Source: Streptomyces bacillaris
GTDB taxonomy: Bacteria > Actinomycetota > Actinomycetes > Streptomycetales > Streptomycetaceae
Direction: 5' to 3'
Length of the DNA stretch: 64,000 nucleotides
NCBI RefSeq assembly: GCF_003268675.1
Contig: NZ_CP029378.1
Location: forward strand, 2,232,001-2,296,000
Made by a program: the position numbers and the translations under genes. Shown here piece by piece: positions 1 through 10,004 of the stretch. Each line of letters begins with the position of its first letter. Within the stretch, counting starts at the first letter, position 1. The notes under the pieces were generated by a model. It saw only the letters and a list, made by a program, of their open reading frames with translations, ran no database searches and had not been told where the DNA came from.

Positions 1-1
1 G

Positions 2-1414
2 GCTGCATCCAGTCACGTCGCCCTGGCGAAGAGCACAAGGAACAGCGCAACCCCGAGCAGTACCGTGGACGGCACCCTGCTGCCGTCCCTCGCCCCGCTG
101 CTCCACGCCTGGCTGCCCCGGCAGCGGTGGTTCGCCGGCAAGGGGCGGCCGGTCACCGGCTTCTCGCTGGTCTCGGCCACCGAGATGCTGCCGCTGGACG
201 GCACCGCCGGACCGGGCCTGCTCCACCTCCTGGTCCGGGCCCAGCAGCCCGAGCAGTCCGCCCGCCCGGCGGACGACTGCTACCAACTCCTCATCGGTGT
301 ACGGGCATCGCTGCCGACCACGCTCGCCGCGGCCCTGATCGGCCGGGTCGAGCACGGGCCGCTGGCCGGGCGGACGGTGTACGACGCGCTGCACGACCCA
401 CGGCTGGCGGGCCTTCTGCTGGAACGGTTCCGCCGCCCCGGCACCCTCGGCGCCCTCCGCTTCGAGCGCACCGCCGCGATCCCGGCCGGGCTGGCGCCCC
501 GGGTGCTGGACGCCGAACAGTCCAACTCCTCGCTGGTCTACGGCGATGCGTACATCCTCAAGATCTTCCGCCGGGTCTTCCCCGGCGCCAACCCGGATCT
601 GGAGCTGCCGCTCGCCCTGGCCCGCGAGGGGTGCGAACGCGTCCCCGCCCCCATCGCCTGGTTCGAGGCCCCCGGCCCCGAACCGCTCACCCTCGGCGTG
701 CTCCAGCCCTTCCTGCACGGCGCCCGGGACGGCTGGCAGCTCGCCCTGACCGCGCTCACCGCGGGCCGCGACTTCGTCCCCGAGGCACGGGCGCTGGGCC
801 GGGCCACCGCCGAGGTGCACACCGCGCTCGCCAAGGCGCTGCCCACCCCGGCGCTGCACGGCACCCAGACCCGGCAACTGGTCGCCCGGATGGTCCAGCG
901 CCTGGAGGCCGCCGCCGACGCGGTGCCCGCCCTCGTCCCGTACGTCCCCGCCCTGCGCACCGCGTTCGACGCCGTCACCGCGCTCGGCCACCGGGGCGGC
1001 GGCTGGGCGCAGCAGCGGGTCCACGGCGACCTCCACCTCGGCCAGGCGCTCCGCTCCCCCGACGGGTTCTGGTCGCTGATCGACTTCGAGGGCGAACCGG
1101 CCCGCCCGCTGGACGAGCGCCGCCGCCCCGCGCCCCCGGTCCGCGACGTGGCGGGGATGCTGCGCTCCTTCGACTACGCGGCCCGCTCGCACCGCCCGTG
1201 GAACCCGGAGTGGGCGGCCCGCTGCCGTGCCGCCTACTGCGAGGGGTACGCGCTGGCGTCCGGCACCGATCCGCGCGGTGAGCCGGAGTTGCTGCGCGCA
1301 CATGAGACCGACAAGGCGGTGTACGAGGTGGTGTACGAGGCCCGGCACCGCCCCGACTGGCTGCCGGTCCCGATGGCCGCCATCCAGCGCCTGGCCCAGT
1401 CCGCCGCGGCCTGA
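2..1414 (+). CDS. mak: Maltokinase (5' end probably outside window)
   Basis: Aminoglycoside-phosphotransferase-fold kinase that makes maltose-1-phosphate from maltose and ATP, feeding the GlgE route to alpha-glucan; cytosolic. The N-terminal cap is marked by the stretch LPRQRWFAGKGRPV. The catalytic loop reads HGDLHLGQ, and the metal-binding stretch DFEGEP follows 12-15 residues later, as in actinobacterial maltokinases. The frame is open to the window edge. The first in-window start is a GTG at 65 with no ribosome-binding site, so I think the true start lies upstream. The downstream neighbour is glgB, 66 bases away, which is the usual treS-mak-glgB order. The identification is firm; only the start is uncertain. 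Confidence 0.88.
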   Translation, partial: AASSHVALAKSTRNSATPSSTVDGTLLPSLAPLLHAWLPRQRWFAGKGRPVTGFSLVSATEMLPLDGTAGPGLLHLLVRAQQPEQSARPADDCYQLLIGVRASLPTTLAAALIGRVEHGPLAGRTVYDALHDPRLAGLLLERFRRPGTLGALRFERTAAIPAGLAPRVLDAEQSNSSLVYGDAYILKIFRRVFPGANPDLELPLALAREGCERVPAPIAWFEAPGPEPLTLGVLQPFLHGARDGWQLALTALTAGRDFVPEARALGRATAEVHTALAKALPTPALHGTQTRQLVARMVQRLEAAADAVPALVPYVPALRTAFDAVTALGHRGGGWAQQRVHGDLHLGQALRSPDGFWSLIDFEGEPARPLDERRRPAPPVRDVAGMLRSFDYAARSHRPWNPEWAARCRAAYCEGYALASGTDPRGEPELLRAHETDKAVYEVVYEARHRPDWLPVPMAAIQRLAQSAAA

Positions 1415-1480
1415 TCCCGGGCCCCGCCCGCCCGCACCCTCCCCCCTTCCTCCCCCGAACTCCCCGAGGAGGCAGTCCCT

Positions 1481-3961
1481 GTGACCGCCCGCAAGCCGTC
1501 CCGCAAGGCACCCCGCTCCAAGTCCGCAGCCGCCGAAGGCACCACCGCCAAGGCACCTGCCGAGGCCGTGAGCGTGGAGACCGCGCAGCCGCCCGCACCG
1601 GCTCCGGCACCCACGCCCGTACCGGCCGCCGCTCCGGCAGCCACTCCGGCTCCTGCTTCCGCTTCCGTGGAGGCCGAGACCACCGCTCCGGCAGCCACCG
1701 AGGCCGCCGCCACCGCCAAGCGCTCCCGCCCCCGGCGTACGGACGCCGTCCCCCCGCTCCCCCGGCAGGCCGGTGACGGGAGCGCCCGGCCCGCACCGGC
1801 CCTGGACCCCGCCGACCGCGGCCGGCTGCTGGCCGGTGACCACCACGACCCGCACGCCGTGCTCGGCGCCCGTCCGATCCCGGGCGGGGTGCTGGTGCGG
1901 GCGCTGCGCCCGTTCGCCCGGTCGGTCACGGTGCTGGCCGAGGGGGTGCGGGCCGAACTGCACGACGACGGCGACGGGTTCTTCTCCGGGGTGCTGCCGG
2001 TGAAGGAGGTCCCCGCCTACCGGCTCCGGGTCGCGTACGACGACAACACCATCGAGGTGGACGACCCGTACCGCTTCCTGCCCGCGCTCGGTGAGCTGGA
2101 TCTGCATCTGATCAGGGAGGGCCGCCACGAGGAGCTGTGGCGGGCACTCGGGTCCGAGCCGATGGTCCACCAGGGGGTGGCCGGGACCCGGTTCACCGTG
2201 TGGGCGCCGAACGCGCGCGGGGTCCGGGTGACCGGTGACTTCACCTACTGGGACGGCACGGGCACGCCGATGCGGTCGCTCGGCTCGTCCGGGGTGTGGG
2301 AGCTGTTCCTGCCCGGCATCGGGGAGGGCGCGCTCTACAAGTTCGACATCTGCCGCCCGGACGGCTCGCACACGGTCCGGGCCGACCCGATGGCCCGCCG
2401 CACCGAGGTCCCGCCCGCGACCGCCTCCATCGTCACCGCCGCGCACCATGAGTGGCGGGATGCGGACTGGATGGCGCACCGGGGCGACCGCCCGGTCCAC
2501 GAGGCCCCGTTCTCGGTGTACGAGGTCCACCTCGCCTCCTGGCGCCCCGGGCTGACGTATCGTCAACTCGCCGAGCAACTCCCCTCGTACGTCAAGGATC
2601 TGGGCTTCACGCATGTGGAGCTGATGCCGGTCTCGGAGCACCCCTTCGGCGGCTCCTGGGGCTACCAGGTCACCGGGTTCTACGCCCCGACCTCCCGGAT
2701 GGGGACCCCGGACGACTTCCGGTTCCTGGTGGACGCCCTGCACCGGGCGGGCATCGGCGTCATCATGGACTGGGTCCCGGCCCATTTCCCGCGCGACGAA
2801 TGGGCGTTGGCGGAGTTCGACGGGCGTCCGCTGTACGAGCACGCCGACCCGCAGCGGGCCGCGCACCCGGACTGGGGGACGCTGGAGTTCGACTACGGCC
2901 GCACGGAGGTACGTAACTTCCTGGTGGCCAACGCGACTTACTGGTGCGAGGAGTTCCACATCGACGGGCTGCGGGTCGACGCCGTCGCCTCGATGCTCTA
3001 CCTCGACTACTCCCGCGAGGACGGCCAGTGGTCGCCCAACGAGTTCGGCGGGCGGGAGAACCTGGACGCGGTCGCCTTCCTCCAGGAGATGAACGCCACG
3101 GTCTACCGCCGCAACCCGGGCGTCGTCACCATCGCGGAGGAGTCCACCGCCTGGGACGGGGTCACCCGTCCCACCGACAGCGGCGGCCTGGGCTTCGGGC
3201 TGAAGTGGAACATGGGGTGGATGCACGACTCGCTGGTCTACATGTCCAAGGAGCCGGTGCACCGCAAGTACCACCACAACGAGATGACGTTCTCGATGGT
3301 GTACGCGTACAGCGAGAACTACGTGCTGCCGATCTCGCACGACGAGGTGGTGCACGGCAAGCAGGCGCTGGTGGCGAAGATGCCCGGCGACTGGTGGCAG
3401 CAGCGCGCCAACCACCGCGCCTATCTTGGCTTCATGTGGGCCCACCCCGGCAAGCAACTCCTCTTCATGGGCCAGGAGTTCGCCCAGGGCGCCGAGTGGT
3501 CCGAGGGCCACGGACCGGACTGGTGGCTGCTGGACCCGACGTACGACGCCTCCGGCGACCACCGGGGCGTACGCACGCTCGTGGGTGATCTGAACGCGGT
3601 GTACGGGGCGGTGCCCGCGCTCTGGCAGCGCGACACCGTGCCGGAGGGGTTCAGCTGGGTGGACGGCGGAGCGGCCGAGGACAACGTCTTCGCCTTCCTG
3701 CGCTACGACGCCGACGGCTCCCCGCTCCTCGCCGTCTCGCACTTCTCCCCGGTGGTCCGCCACGACTACCGCCTCGGGGTGCCGGAGACCGGGACCGAGG
3801 GGTGGGTGGAGGTCCTCAACACCGACGCGGAGCGGTACGGCGGCAGCGGCGTGACGAACGAGGAGCCGCTGAAGGCGGAGGCGGTGCCCGCACACGGCCG
3901 CCCGGCCAGCATCTCGCTGACGCTGCCGCCGCTGGCCACGGTCTGGTTCCGGCCCGCCTGA
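1481..3961 (+). CDS. glgB: 1,4-alpha-glucan branching enzyme GlgB
   Basis: Glycoside hydrolase family 13 enzyme that introduces alpha-1,6 branches into linear alpha-glucan. It has 826 residues. An Ala/Pro/Thr-rich low-complexity extension covers about residues 1-110, an N-terminal glucan-binding part and a CBM48 domain come next (to about 315), then the TIM barrel and a C-terminal beta domain. Catalytic motifs are DWVPAHF (about 430), GLRVDAVAS with nucleophile Asp500, AEES with acid Glu553, and [11 protein letters not shown] with Asp621. The GTG start is preceded by GAGGAGG about 9 bases upstream. The extension is a Streptomyces habit and is not part of the catalytic fold. The gene probably shares a transcript with the preceding maltokinase. 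Confidence 0.97.
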   Translation: MTARKPSRKAPRSKSAAAEGTTAKAPAEAVSVETAQPPAPAPAPTPVPAAAPAATPAPASASVEAETTAPAATEAAATAKRSRPRRTDAVPPLPRQAGDGSARPAPALDPADRGRLLAGDHHDPHAVLGARPIPGGVLVRALRPFARSVTVLAEGVRAELHDDGDGFFSGVLPVKEVPAYRLRVAYDDNTIEVDDPYRFLPALGELDLHLIREGRHEELWRALGSEPMVHQGVAGTRFTVWAPNARGVRVTGDFTYWDGTGTPMRSLGSSGVWELFLPGIGEGALYKFDICRPDGSHTVRADPMARRTEVPPATASIVTAAHHEWRDADWMAHRGDRPVHEAPFSVYEVHLASWRPGLTYRQLAEQLPSYVKDLGFTHVELMPVSEHPFGGSWGYQVTGFYAPTSRMGTPDDFRFLVDALHRAGIGVIMDWVPAHFPRDEWALAEFDGRPLYEHADPQRAAHPDWGTLEFDYGRTEVRNFLVANATYWCEEFHIDGLRVDAVASMLYLDYSREDGQWSPNEFGGRENLDAVAFLQEMNATVYRRNPGVVTIAEESTAWDGVTRPTDSGGLGFGLKWNMGWMHDSLVYMSKEPVHRKYHHNEMTFSMVYAYSENYVLPISHDEVVHGKQALVAKMPGDWWQQRANHRAYLGFMWAHPGKQLLFMGQEFAQGAEWSEGHGPDWWLLDPTYDASGDHRGVRTLVGDLNAVYGAVPALWQRDTVPEGFSWVDGGAAEDNVFAFLRYDADGSPLLAVSHFSPVVRHDYRLGVPETGTEGWVEVLNTDAERYGGSGVTNEEPLKAEAVPAHGRPASISLTLPPLATVWFRPA

Positions 3962-4054
3962 GGCCGGTGGCCGGGCCCGGCGGCCGGACGGCTTGAAGTC
4001 CCGGGCCTTGAGCCCCAAGGCCTGGGCCGGACGGCCCTCCGGGGGCCGGAACGG

Positions 4055-4090
4055 CAAGGACACCCGTACCGGGGGATACGGGTGTCCTTG
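4055..4090. terminator. Bidirectional hairpin between glgB and dctA
   Basis: Perfect 14-bp inverted repeat: CAAGGACACCCGTA at 4055-4068 and its complement at 4077-4090, with an 8-base loop. It sits between two convergent genes, 93 bases after the glgB stop and 34 bases before the dctA stop, and can serve both strands. Confidence 0.85.
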
Positions 4091-4124
4091 GGTGGGGGGT
4101 GTCGCAGTGGCTTGAAAGGGCCCG

Positions 4125-5492
4125 TCAGACCTTGGCGGGCTCGGCCGCCTTCTCACGCGGCTCGGGTACGTCGGTGGAGGCCGCGGGGGCGCCGTGGCCG
4201 TCGTCCACCAACGTCTTTTCGTCGAACGGGATCCGGCCGGCGAGGACCTGGCCCACCCGCTCCTTGTCGATCTCCTTGGTCCAGTGGCCGACCAGGACCG
4301 TGGCGACCGCGTTGCCCGCGAAGTTGGTGAGGGCGCGGGCCTCGCTCATGAAGCGGTCGATGCCGACGATCAGGCCGACGCCGTCGACGAGTTCGGGGCG
4401 GTGCGACTGGAGCCCGCCCGCGAGGGTGGCGAGTCCGGCGCCGGTCACGCCCGCCGCCCCCTTCGAGGCGATGATCATGAAGATGAGGAGCGAGATCTGC
4501 TCGCTCGCGCTCAGCGGGTCGCCCATCGCGTTGGCGATGAAGAGCGAGGACATCGTGAGGTAGATCGCGGTGCCGTCGAGGTTGAAGGAGTAGCCGGTCG
4601 GCACGGTGATGCCGACGACCGGCTTGCTGACCCCCAGGTGCTCCATCTTCGCGATGAGCCGGGGCAGGGCCGACTCGGAGGAGGAGGTGGAGAGGATGAG
4701 CAGGAACTCGCGGCCCAGGTACTTCAGCAGCGAGAGCAGGTTCACCCCTGCCACCAGGCGCAGGATCGCGCCCAGCACCACGAAGACGAAGAGCGCGCAG
4801 GTGACGTAGAAGCCGATCATGATGATCGCCAGGGACTTCAGGGCGTCGAGCCCGGTCTCCCCGACCACCGCCGCGATGGCACCGAACGCGCCGACCGGGG
4901 CGGCCCACATGATCATGGCGAGGATGCGGAAGACGAGCCGCTGGATGTGGGTGATGCCCCGGATGATCGGCTCGCCCGCCGAGCCCATCGCCTGGAGCGC
5001 GAAGCCCGCGAGCAGCGCGACCAGCAGGGTCTGGAGCACCTCGCCCGCCGTGAAGGCGGAGACGATCGTGGTCGGGATGATGCCGAGCAGGAAGTCCACC
5101 GTGGACTCGCTGGCGCCGGACGCCTGCTTCTCCCCGGCGGCGCGGGCCGCCTCGGTGATGTGGAGGGTGGAGCCGGGCTCCAGGAAGTTGCCGACCAGCA
5201 GGCCGATGGCGAGGGCGACGGTCGACATGACGAGGAAGTAGCCGAGCGCCAGCCCGCCGACGGCGCCGACCTTGGCCGCCTTGCGCACCGAGCCGACGCC
5301 CAGCACGATCGTGCAGAAGATGATCGGGGAGATCATCATCTTGATCAGGTTCACGAAACCGGCGCCGATGGGCTTCAGCTCGACGGCCACCCCGGGGGCC
5401 GCGAAGCCCACCAGGATGCCGAGCGCCACGGCGGCGATCACGGCGATGTACAGGTAGTGGGTGCGGTCCCGTTGTTTGGCTGCCACAGCCAT
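4125..5492 (-). CDS. dctA: C4-dicarboxylate/proton-sodium symporter (DctA/GltP family)
   Basis: Membrane symporter of the dicarboxylate/amino acid:cation symporter family, 455 residues with about eight hydrophobic helices. The family re-entrant motif STSSSESALPRL and the substrate/cation motif GYSFNLDGTAIYLTM are both present. Start chosen at MAVAAKQRDRTHYLY, whose ATG follows GAGGAG by about 8 bases; longer in-frame starts lack good sites. It is divergent from a DcuS/CitA-type kinase and regulator, the standard arrangement for ligand-induced uptake of succinate, malate or fumarate. The substrate is inferred from this context; a glutamate/aspartate carrier remains possible. Confidence 0.88.
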   Translation of the reverse strand: MAVAAKQRDRTHYLYIAVIAAVALGILVGFAAPGVAVELKPIGAGFVNLIKMMISPIIFCTIVLGVGSVRKAAKVGAVGGLALGYFLVMSTVALAIGLLVGNFLEPGSTLHITEAARAAGEKQASGASESTVDFLLGIIPTTIVSAFTAGEVLQTLLVALLAGFALQAMGSAGEPIIRGITHIQRLVFRILAMIMWAAPVGAFGAIAAVVGETGLDALKSLAIIMIGFYVTCALFVFVVLGAILRLVAGVNLLSLLKYLGREFLLILSTSSSESALPRLIAKMEHLGVSKPVVGITVPTGYSFNLDGTAIYLTMSSLFIANAMGDPLSASEQISLLIFMIIASKGAAGVTGAGLATLAGGLQSHRPELVDGVGLIVGIDRFMSEARALTNFAGNAVATVLVGHWTKEIDKERVGQVLAGRIPFDEKTLVDDGHGAPAASTDVPEPREKAAEPAKV

Positions 5493-5687
5493 GGTGGGGC
5501 TCCTCGGCTCGGTCACGGCTTCTGCCCCGTCCCCGGGGCTTCCCCCGTCGCTGGGGGCTCCCCCGTCCCTGGGGGCTCCGGTGACTATCCACCGCCCTGT
5601 GACCCCGGTCACCCTTGCGTTCATATCGTTCACGGGCGCTTTCGAGCCACTGGGGAGCAGAGGTTCCGGCGAGGCAGACTGTGGGGC

Positions 5688-7391
5688 ATGCGCCTCCCCC
5701 GTACCCGCCCGCGCAGCCTGGCCGGGCAGCTCTTCGCCATGCAGGTCGTGCTGATCGCCGCCGTGGTGGCCGGGTGCGCGGTCTTCGCGTACGTCTCCGG
5801 CTCCTCGCAGGCCGAGCAGACGGCGGCCCGGCAGGTGCGGGCAGCGGCGCTGGCGGTGGCCGATTCCCCCTCCGTACGGGAGGCCATCCGCACCCCGGAC
5901 CCCTCCGCCGTGCTCCAGCCGTACGCGGAGCAGGTGCGCCGGGACACCGGGATCGCGTTCATCACGATCATGGACACCGACCGGAAGCGGTGGACGCACC
6001 CGGACACCGCGCAGATCGGGGAGACCTTCCTCGGCCACACCGAGGAGGCGCTCGCCGGGGCGACCTTCACCGAGACCTACACCGGCACGCTCGGCCCCTC
6101 GATACGGGTGGTCACCCCGGTCCGCGACGGCGAGGAGATCATCGGCCTGGTCAGCGCGGGCATCACCGTGGACCGGGTCTCCTCGCAGGTGCGCGAACAG
6201 CTCGGCGCCCTCGCGCTGGCGGCGGGCGGGGCACTGGCGCTCGGCGGGATCGGCACGTACGTGATCAACGCCCGGCTGCGGCGCCACACCCACGGGATGA
6301 ACGCGGCCGAGCTGAGCCGGCTGCACGACTACCACCAGGCCACCCTGCACGCGGTGCGTGAGGGGCTGCTGATGCTGGACGGACAGCGCCGGATCGCGCT
6401 CATCAACGACGCGGGGCGGGAGCTGCTGGGGCTCGACCCGGAGACGGAGGCGGTCGGCCGGACCGTGGCGGAGCTGAATCTGCCCGCGCCGCTGACCGGG
6501 GCGCTGCTGGCGTCGGAGGCGCGCGTCGACGAGCTGCACCTGACGGCGGAGCGGGTGGTCGTGGTCAACACCCGTCCGGTGGTGGGCGGGGAGCGCCGGG
6601 GCACGGTGGTGACCCTGCGGGACCACACGGAGCTCCAGGCGCTCACCGGTGAGCTGGACTCCGAGCGCGGTTTCACCCAGGCGCTGCGCTCGCAGGCCCA
6701 CGAGGCGGCGAACCGGCTGCACACGGTGGTGTCGCTGATCGAGCTGGGGCGGGTGGAGGAGGCGGTGGAGTTCGCGACGGCCGAACTGGAGCTGGCCCAG
6801 GTGCTGACCGACCGGGTGGTGGGCGCGGTGGAGGAACCGGTGCTCGCCGCGCTGCTGCTGGGCAAGGCGGCCCAGGCCAATGAGCGGGGCGTCGAGTTGG
6901 AGCTGGCCGAGGACAGCCTGATCGACGACGGGGCGCTGCCGCCGTCGCTGGCCCAGCGGGATCTGGTGACGATCCTCGGCAATCTCATCGACAACGCGGT
7001 GGAGGCGGCCTCGGAGGGGTCGGAGGACGTGGAAGGCGTCCCCGGAACCCCGGAGGCCGCCGTGCCGGTGCAGCGTACGGCTCCGCAGGGGGCAGCCGGG
7101 CGGGCCCGGGTCACCGTGACCGCGCTCGCCGACGACCGGGAGCTGCTGCTGCGGGTCTCGGACACCGGGGCGGGCATCGGCCCCGAGGAGGCGGACGAGG
7201 TGTTCCGGCGCGGCTGGTCGACGCACGGGGCGGGGCGCGGGCTGGGCCTGGCGCTGGTGCGGCAGGCGGCCCACCGCAACGGCGGGTCGGTGGAGCTGGA
7301 GCGGGCGCCGGAGGGCGGGGCGCGGTTCACCGTACGGCTGCCGCTCGGGGACCGTACGGCTCCGGTGCGGACGAAGGAGGTCACGGCATGA
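5688..7391 (+). CDS. Sensor histidine kinase, DcuS/CitA type
   Basis: Membrane sensor of extracytoplasmic carboxylates, 567 residues. Transmembrane helix at about 17-37, an extracytoplasmic Cache/PDC sensor at about 40-170, second helix at about 172-193, a cytoplasmic PAS domain at about 215-310, then the kinase core. The dimerisation motif SQAHEAANRLHTVVSLIEL matches the CitA/DcuS class, with His338 the likely phosphoacceptor. The N box is NLIDNAVEA and the G boxes are DTGAGIG and GRGLGLALV. It overlaps the next gene by 4 bases (ATGA), so translation is coupled. Divergent dctA is the presumed target. The exact ligand cannot be read from sequence. Confidence 0.92.
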   Translation: MRLPRTRPRSLAGQLFAMQVVLIAAVVAGCAVFAYVSGSSQAEQTAARQVRAAALAVADSPSVREAIRTPDPSAVLQPYAEQVRRDTGIAFITIMDTDRKRWTHPDTAQIGETFLGHTEEALAGATFTETYTGTLGPSIRVVTPVRDGEEIIGLVSAGITVDRVSSQVREQLGALALAAGGALALGGIGTYVINARLRRHTHGMNAAELSRLHDYHQATLHAVREGLLMLDGQRRIALINDAGRELLGLDPETEAVGRTVAELNLPAPLTGALLASEARVDELHLTAERVVVVNTRPVVGGERRGTVVTLRDHTELQALTGELDSERGFTQALRSQAHEAANRLHTVVSLIELGRVEEAVEFATAELELAQVLTDRVVGAVEEPVLAALLLGKAAQANERGVELELAEDSLIDDGALPPSLAQRDLVTILGNLIDNAVEAASEGSEDVEGVPGTPEAAVPVQRTAPQGAAGRARVTVTALADDRELLLRVSDTGAGIGPEEADEVFRRGWSTHGAGRGLGLALVRQAAHRNGGSVELERAPEGGARFTVRLPLGDRTAPVRTKEVTA

Positions 7392-8062
7392 TCCGGGTGC
7401 TGGTGGTCGAGGACGATCCGGTGGCCGCCGACGCGCATCAGCTGTACGTGGAGCGGGTGGCCGGTTTCACCGTGGCCGCCGTGGCCCACACCCGTGCGGA
7501 GGCCGTACGGGTGCTGGAGCGCACCCCGGTCGATCTGCTCCTGCTGGACCTGTATCTGCCCGACGGGCACGGGCTCGGGCTGCTCCGGTCGCTGCGGGCC
7601 GCCGGGCACGGGGCGGACGTGATCGCGGTGACCTCGGCGCGGGACCTCGCGGTGGTGCGGGAGGGGGTGTCGCTGGGGGTCGTGCAGTACGTGCTGAAGC
7701 CGTTCACGTACCCCACGCTGCGGGACCGGCTGGTGCGGTACGCGGAGTTCCGGGGCGCCGCCGGGGAGGCGAGCGGGCAGGAGGAGGTGGACCGGGCGCT
7801 GGGCGCGCTGCGGGTCGCCGAGCCGGCCGCCCTGCCGAAGGGGCTCAGCGGGCCGACCCTGGAGGCGGTGACCCGGGTGCTGCGGGAGTCGGCGGAGGGG
7901 GTGACGGCGGCGGCCGCCGGGGAGCGGCTCGGGATCTCGCGGATCACCGCGCGCCGTTATCTGGAGCATCTGGTGACCGTGGGGAGCGCGGCGCGCCGTC
8001 CGCATTATGGGCAGGTCGGCCGACCGGAACTCCATTACCGCTGGCTGTCCGGCGGCCGCTGA
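7388..8062 (+). CDS. Response regulator, DcuR/CitB type
   Basis: Two-domain regulator of 224 residues. The receiver domain covers about 1-120 with acidic pair Glu8/Asp9/Asp10, phosphoacceptor Asp54 in LLLLDLYLPDG, and Lys in LKPFTY. The C-terminal helix-turn-helix reads AAGERLGISRITARRYLEHL, the form found in CitB/DcuR regulators. Its start codon overlaps the stop of the cognate kinase. Expected to activate the divergent dicarboxylate symporter gene. A 28-bp perfect palindrome lies 15 bases after its stop. Confidence 0.92.
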   Translation: MIRVLVVEDDPVAADAHQLYVERVAGFTVAAVAHTRAEAVRVLERTPVDLLLLDLYLPDGHGLGLLRSLRAAGHGADVIAVTSARDLAVVREGVSLGVVQYVLKPFTYPTLRDRLVRYAEFRGAAGEASGQEEVDRALGALRVAEPAALPKGLSGPTLEAVTRVLRESAEGVTAAAAGERLGISRITARRYLEHLVTVGSAARRPHYGQVGRPELHYRWLSGGR

Positions 8063-8076
8063 TTCCGCAGCCGCCA

Positions 8077-8104
8077 CCCACACGGCAAGCGCTTGCCGTG
8101 TGGG
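8077..8104. terminator. 28-bp perfect palindrome after the response regulator
   Basis: The left half CCCACACGGCAAGC is followed directly by its exact complement, with no spacer. As RNA it would form a strong hairpin that ends the kinase-regulator transcript. Because it is perfect and centred on AAGCGCTT, it could instead be a protein-binding site for the downstream XRE gene. I favour terminator. Confidence 0.6.
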
Positions 8105-8266
8105 CGCACGGTGGTGCTGGGGCGGAGCTACCCGGAGTAAGGAAAGCGCTGGTGGGGCGCTTGTTTGCGTACCGCCCGCCCGGTTCGCGCTAGGAGGTTC
8201 GTACGAAGCGTGTTCCGGGCGGGACAGACCGTAGCCAGGGCGTCGGCGGACTTCTACGGTGGGCCC

Positions 8267-8950
8267 GTGCACCCCACCCCGCCCTTCAACGCCCCCGCCG
8301 CGCGCCGACTCCGTGAGGCACTGGGGATGGCTCCCGGACATGTCGCCTACGGTCTCGCCGCGCAGTACGGACTCCGCATACCCGCCGAGACCGTCGTCGC
8401 CTGGGAGCGCGGCCTCGCGACCCCCGGCGAACGCGAACTGACCGCCCTGGCCGGCGTCCTCTGGTGTGCCCCGGGCGAACTGCTGGCCGCCGCCTCCACC
8501 CTGCGCGAGCACCGGTTGAGCCGGGAGCTGTCGGTGGACGACCTGGCGCGGCAGCTCGGGATGACCGGGGCCTCGTACCTGCGCATGGAGGAGACCGGGC
8601 GCTGGAAGGGCAACGAGCGCCAGTCCGCCGCGCTCTGCCGGGCGCTCGGCCTGTCACCGGCCCAGTTCCTCACGGCGACGGGCCGCGACGAGGAGCTGGC
8701 CGAGCTGCTGACGAGTGCGGTGACCACCCGCTGGCAGGCGTACGTCCGCCCGGTGGCGAAGATCGTCCCGCTGGAGCGGGCCCGGATCCAGGAGGTCCTG
8801 GAGCAGCTGCACGCCGACTACCAGGCCCTGATGGTCTCCACCCTGAGCTGGAGCAGCACGGGCCAGGAACGGTCCGGGTCGACGGGCGACGCGGGACGGG
8901 CGTTCCTGGCCCGGGTGGTGGACCAGTTCTGGCGGACGGCCGGGGTGTGA
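8267..8950 (+). CDS. XRE-family helix-turn-helix regulator
   Basis: DNA-binding protein of 227 residues with what looks like two HTH segments: one near the N-terminus (LREALGMAPGHVAYGLAAQY, then ETVVAWERG) and a second at about residues 85-130 (DDLARQLGMTGASYLRMEE). No ligand or kinase domain is recognised; the C-terminal half is helical. Start chosen at the GTG at 8267 because a TACGGT box at 8254-8259 lies just upstream, typical of a leaderless transcript; an earlier in-frame ATG at 8165 has no such support. It is convergent with pfkA, 28 bases apart. Its target is unknown. Confidence 0.8.
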   Translation: MHPTPPFNAPAARRLREALGMAPGHVAYGLAAQYGLRIPAETVVAWERGLATPGERELTALAGVLWCAPGELLAAASTLREHRLSRELSVDDLARQLGMTGASYLRMEETGRWKGNERQSAALCRALGLSPAQFLTATGRDEELAELLTSAVTTRWQAYVRPVAKIVPLERARIQEVLEQLHADYQALMVSTLSWSSTGQERSGSTGDAGRAFLARVVDQFWRTAGV

Positions 8951-8978
8951 GTTCTCGTACGGAACAGGCCTTGGGCGG

Positions 8979-10004
8979 CTAGAAGACCGACTCCGCCTCG
9001 TCCATCCGGGCCACCGGCACGCGCTTGAGCTGGGTGACCGCGTCCGCGAGCGGGACCATGGCGATGTCGGTGCCGCGCAGGGCGGTCATCCGGCCGAAGT
9101 CGCCGCGGTGGACGGCCTCCACGGCGTGCCAGCCGAAGCGGGTGGCGAGGACCCGGTCGTACGCGGTGGGGGTGCCGCCGCGCTGGACATGGCCGAGGAT
9201 GACCGGCCGGGCCTCCTTGCCGAGCCGGGTCTCCAGCTCGACGGCGAGGCGGTTGCCGATGCCCTGGAAGCGCTCGTGGCCGTACTGGTCGATGGCGCCC
9301 TTGGCGTACGGCATGGAGCCCTCGGCCGGGTGCGCGCCCTCGGCCACACAGATGACGGCGAACTTCTTGCCCCGGGCGAACCGTTCCTCGACCATCTTGA
9401 CCAGGTCGTCGACCTCGAAGGGGCGCTCGGGCAGGCAGATGCCGTGGGCGCCGCCGGCCATCCCGGACTCCAGCGCGATCCAGCCCGCGTGGCGGCCCAT
9501 GACCTCGACGACCATCACCCGCTGGTGGGACTCGGCGGTCGTCTTGAGGCGGTCTATGGCCTCGGTCGCGACGCCCACGGCGGTGTCGAAGCCGAAGGTC
9601 CGGTCGGTGGCGGAGATGTCGTTGTCGATGGTCTTCGGGACGCCGACGACCGGCATGCCCGCGTCGGAGAGCATCCGGGCCGCCGTCAGCGTGCCCTCGC
9701 CGCCGATCGGGATGAGCGCGTCGATGCCGTAACGGCGGGACAGCTCCTCGCAGTTCTCGGCGGCCTCGCGCAGCCGGTCGCGCTCCAGGCGGGCCGAGCC
9801 GAGGATGGTGCCGCCGCGGGCCAGGATGCCGCTGACCGCGTTGAGGTCGAGGGGGCGGAAGTGGCCGTCGAGCAGCCCCTTGAAGCCGTCCTCGAAGCCG
9901 ATGACCTCGTCGCCGTGGCCCACGACGGCGCGGTGGACGACCGACCGGATCACTGCGTTCAGGCCGGGGCAGTCGCCGCCCGCGGTGAGAATTCCGATGC
10001 GCAT
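8979..10004 (-). CDS. pfkA: 6-phosphofructokinase
   Basis: Phosphorylates fructose-6-phosphate to the 1,6-bisphosphate in glycolysis. It has 341 residues, normal for the actinobacterial group. Motifs are ILTAGGDCPGLNAVIR, GGEGT at 101-105, PKTIDNDI with catalytic Asp127, VEVMGRHAGW and GGTPTAYDRVLATRFG. Gly104 is the ATP-type residue, while Lys124 is the residue usually seen in pyrophosphate-dependent enzymes. Streptomyces homologues with this look are known as ATP-dependent, so I call ATP as donor. The ATG at 10004 follows AGGAGA by about 9 bases. It faces away from pta across a 317-base divergent region. Confidence 0.95.
   Translation of the reverse strand: MRIGILTAGGDCPGLNAVIRSVVHRAVVGHGDEVIGFEDGFKGLLDGHFRPLDLNAVSGILARGGTILGSARLERDRLREAAENCEELSRRYGIDALIPIGGEGTLTAARMLSDAGMPVVGVPKTIDNDISATDRTFGFDTAVGVATEAIDRLKTTAESHQRVMVVEVMGRHAGWIALESGMAGGAHGICLPERPFEVDDLVKMVEERFARGKKFAVICVAEGAHPAEGSMPYAKGAIDQYGHERFQGIGNRLAVELETRLGKEARPVILGHVQRGGTPTAYDRVLATRFGWHAVEAVHRGDFGRMTALRGTDIAMVPLADAVTQLKRVPVARMDEAESVF

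Noticed and set aside
4194..5687. Long N-terminal extension of the DcuS-type kinase
   Set aside because: It is antisense to dctA and of Asp/Gly/Arg low complexity; the kinase starts at the first membrane helix, ATG 5688.
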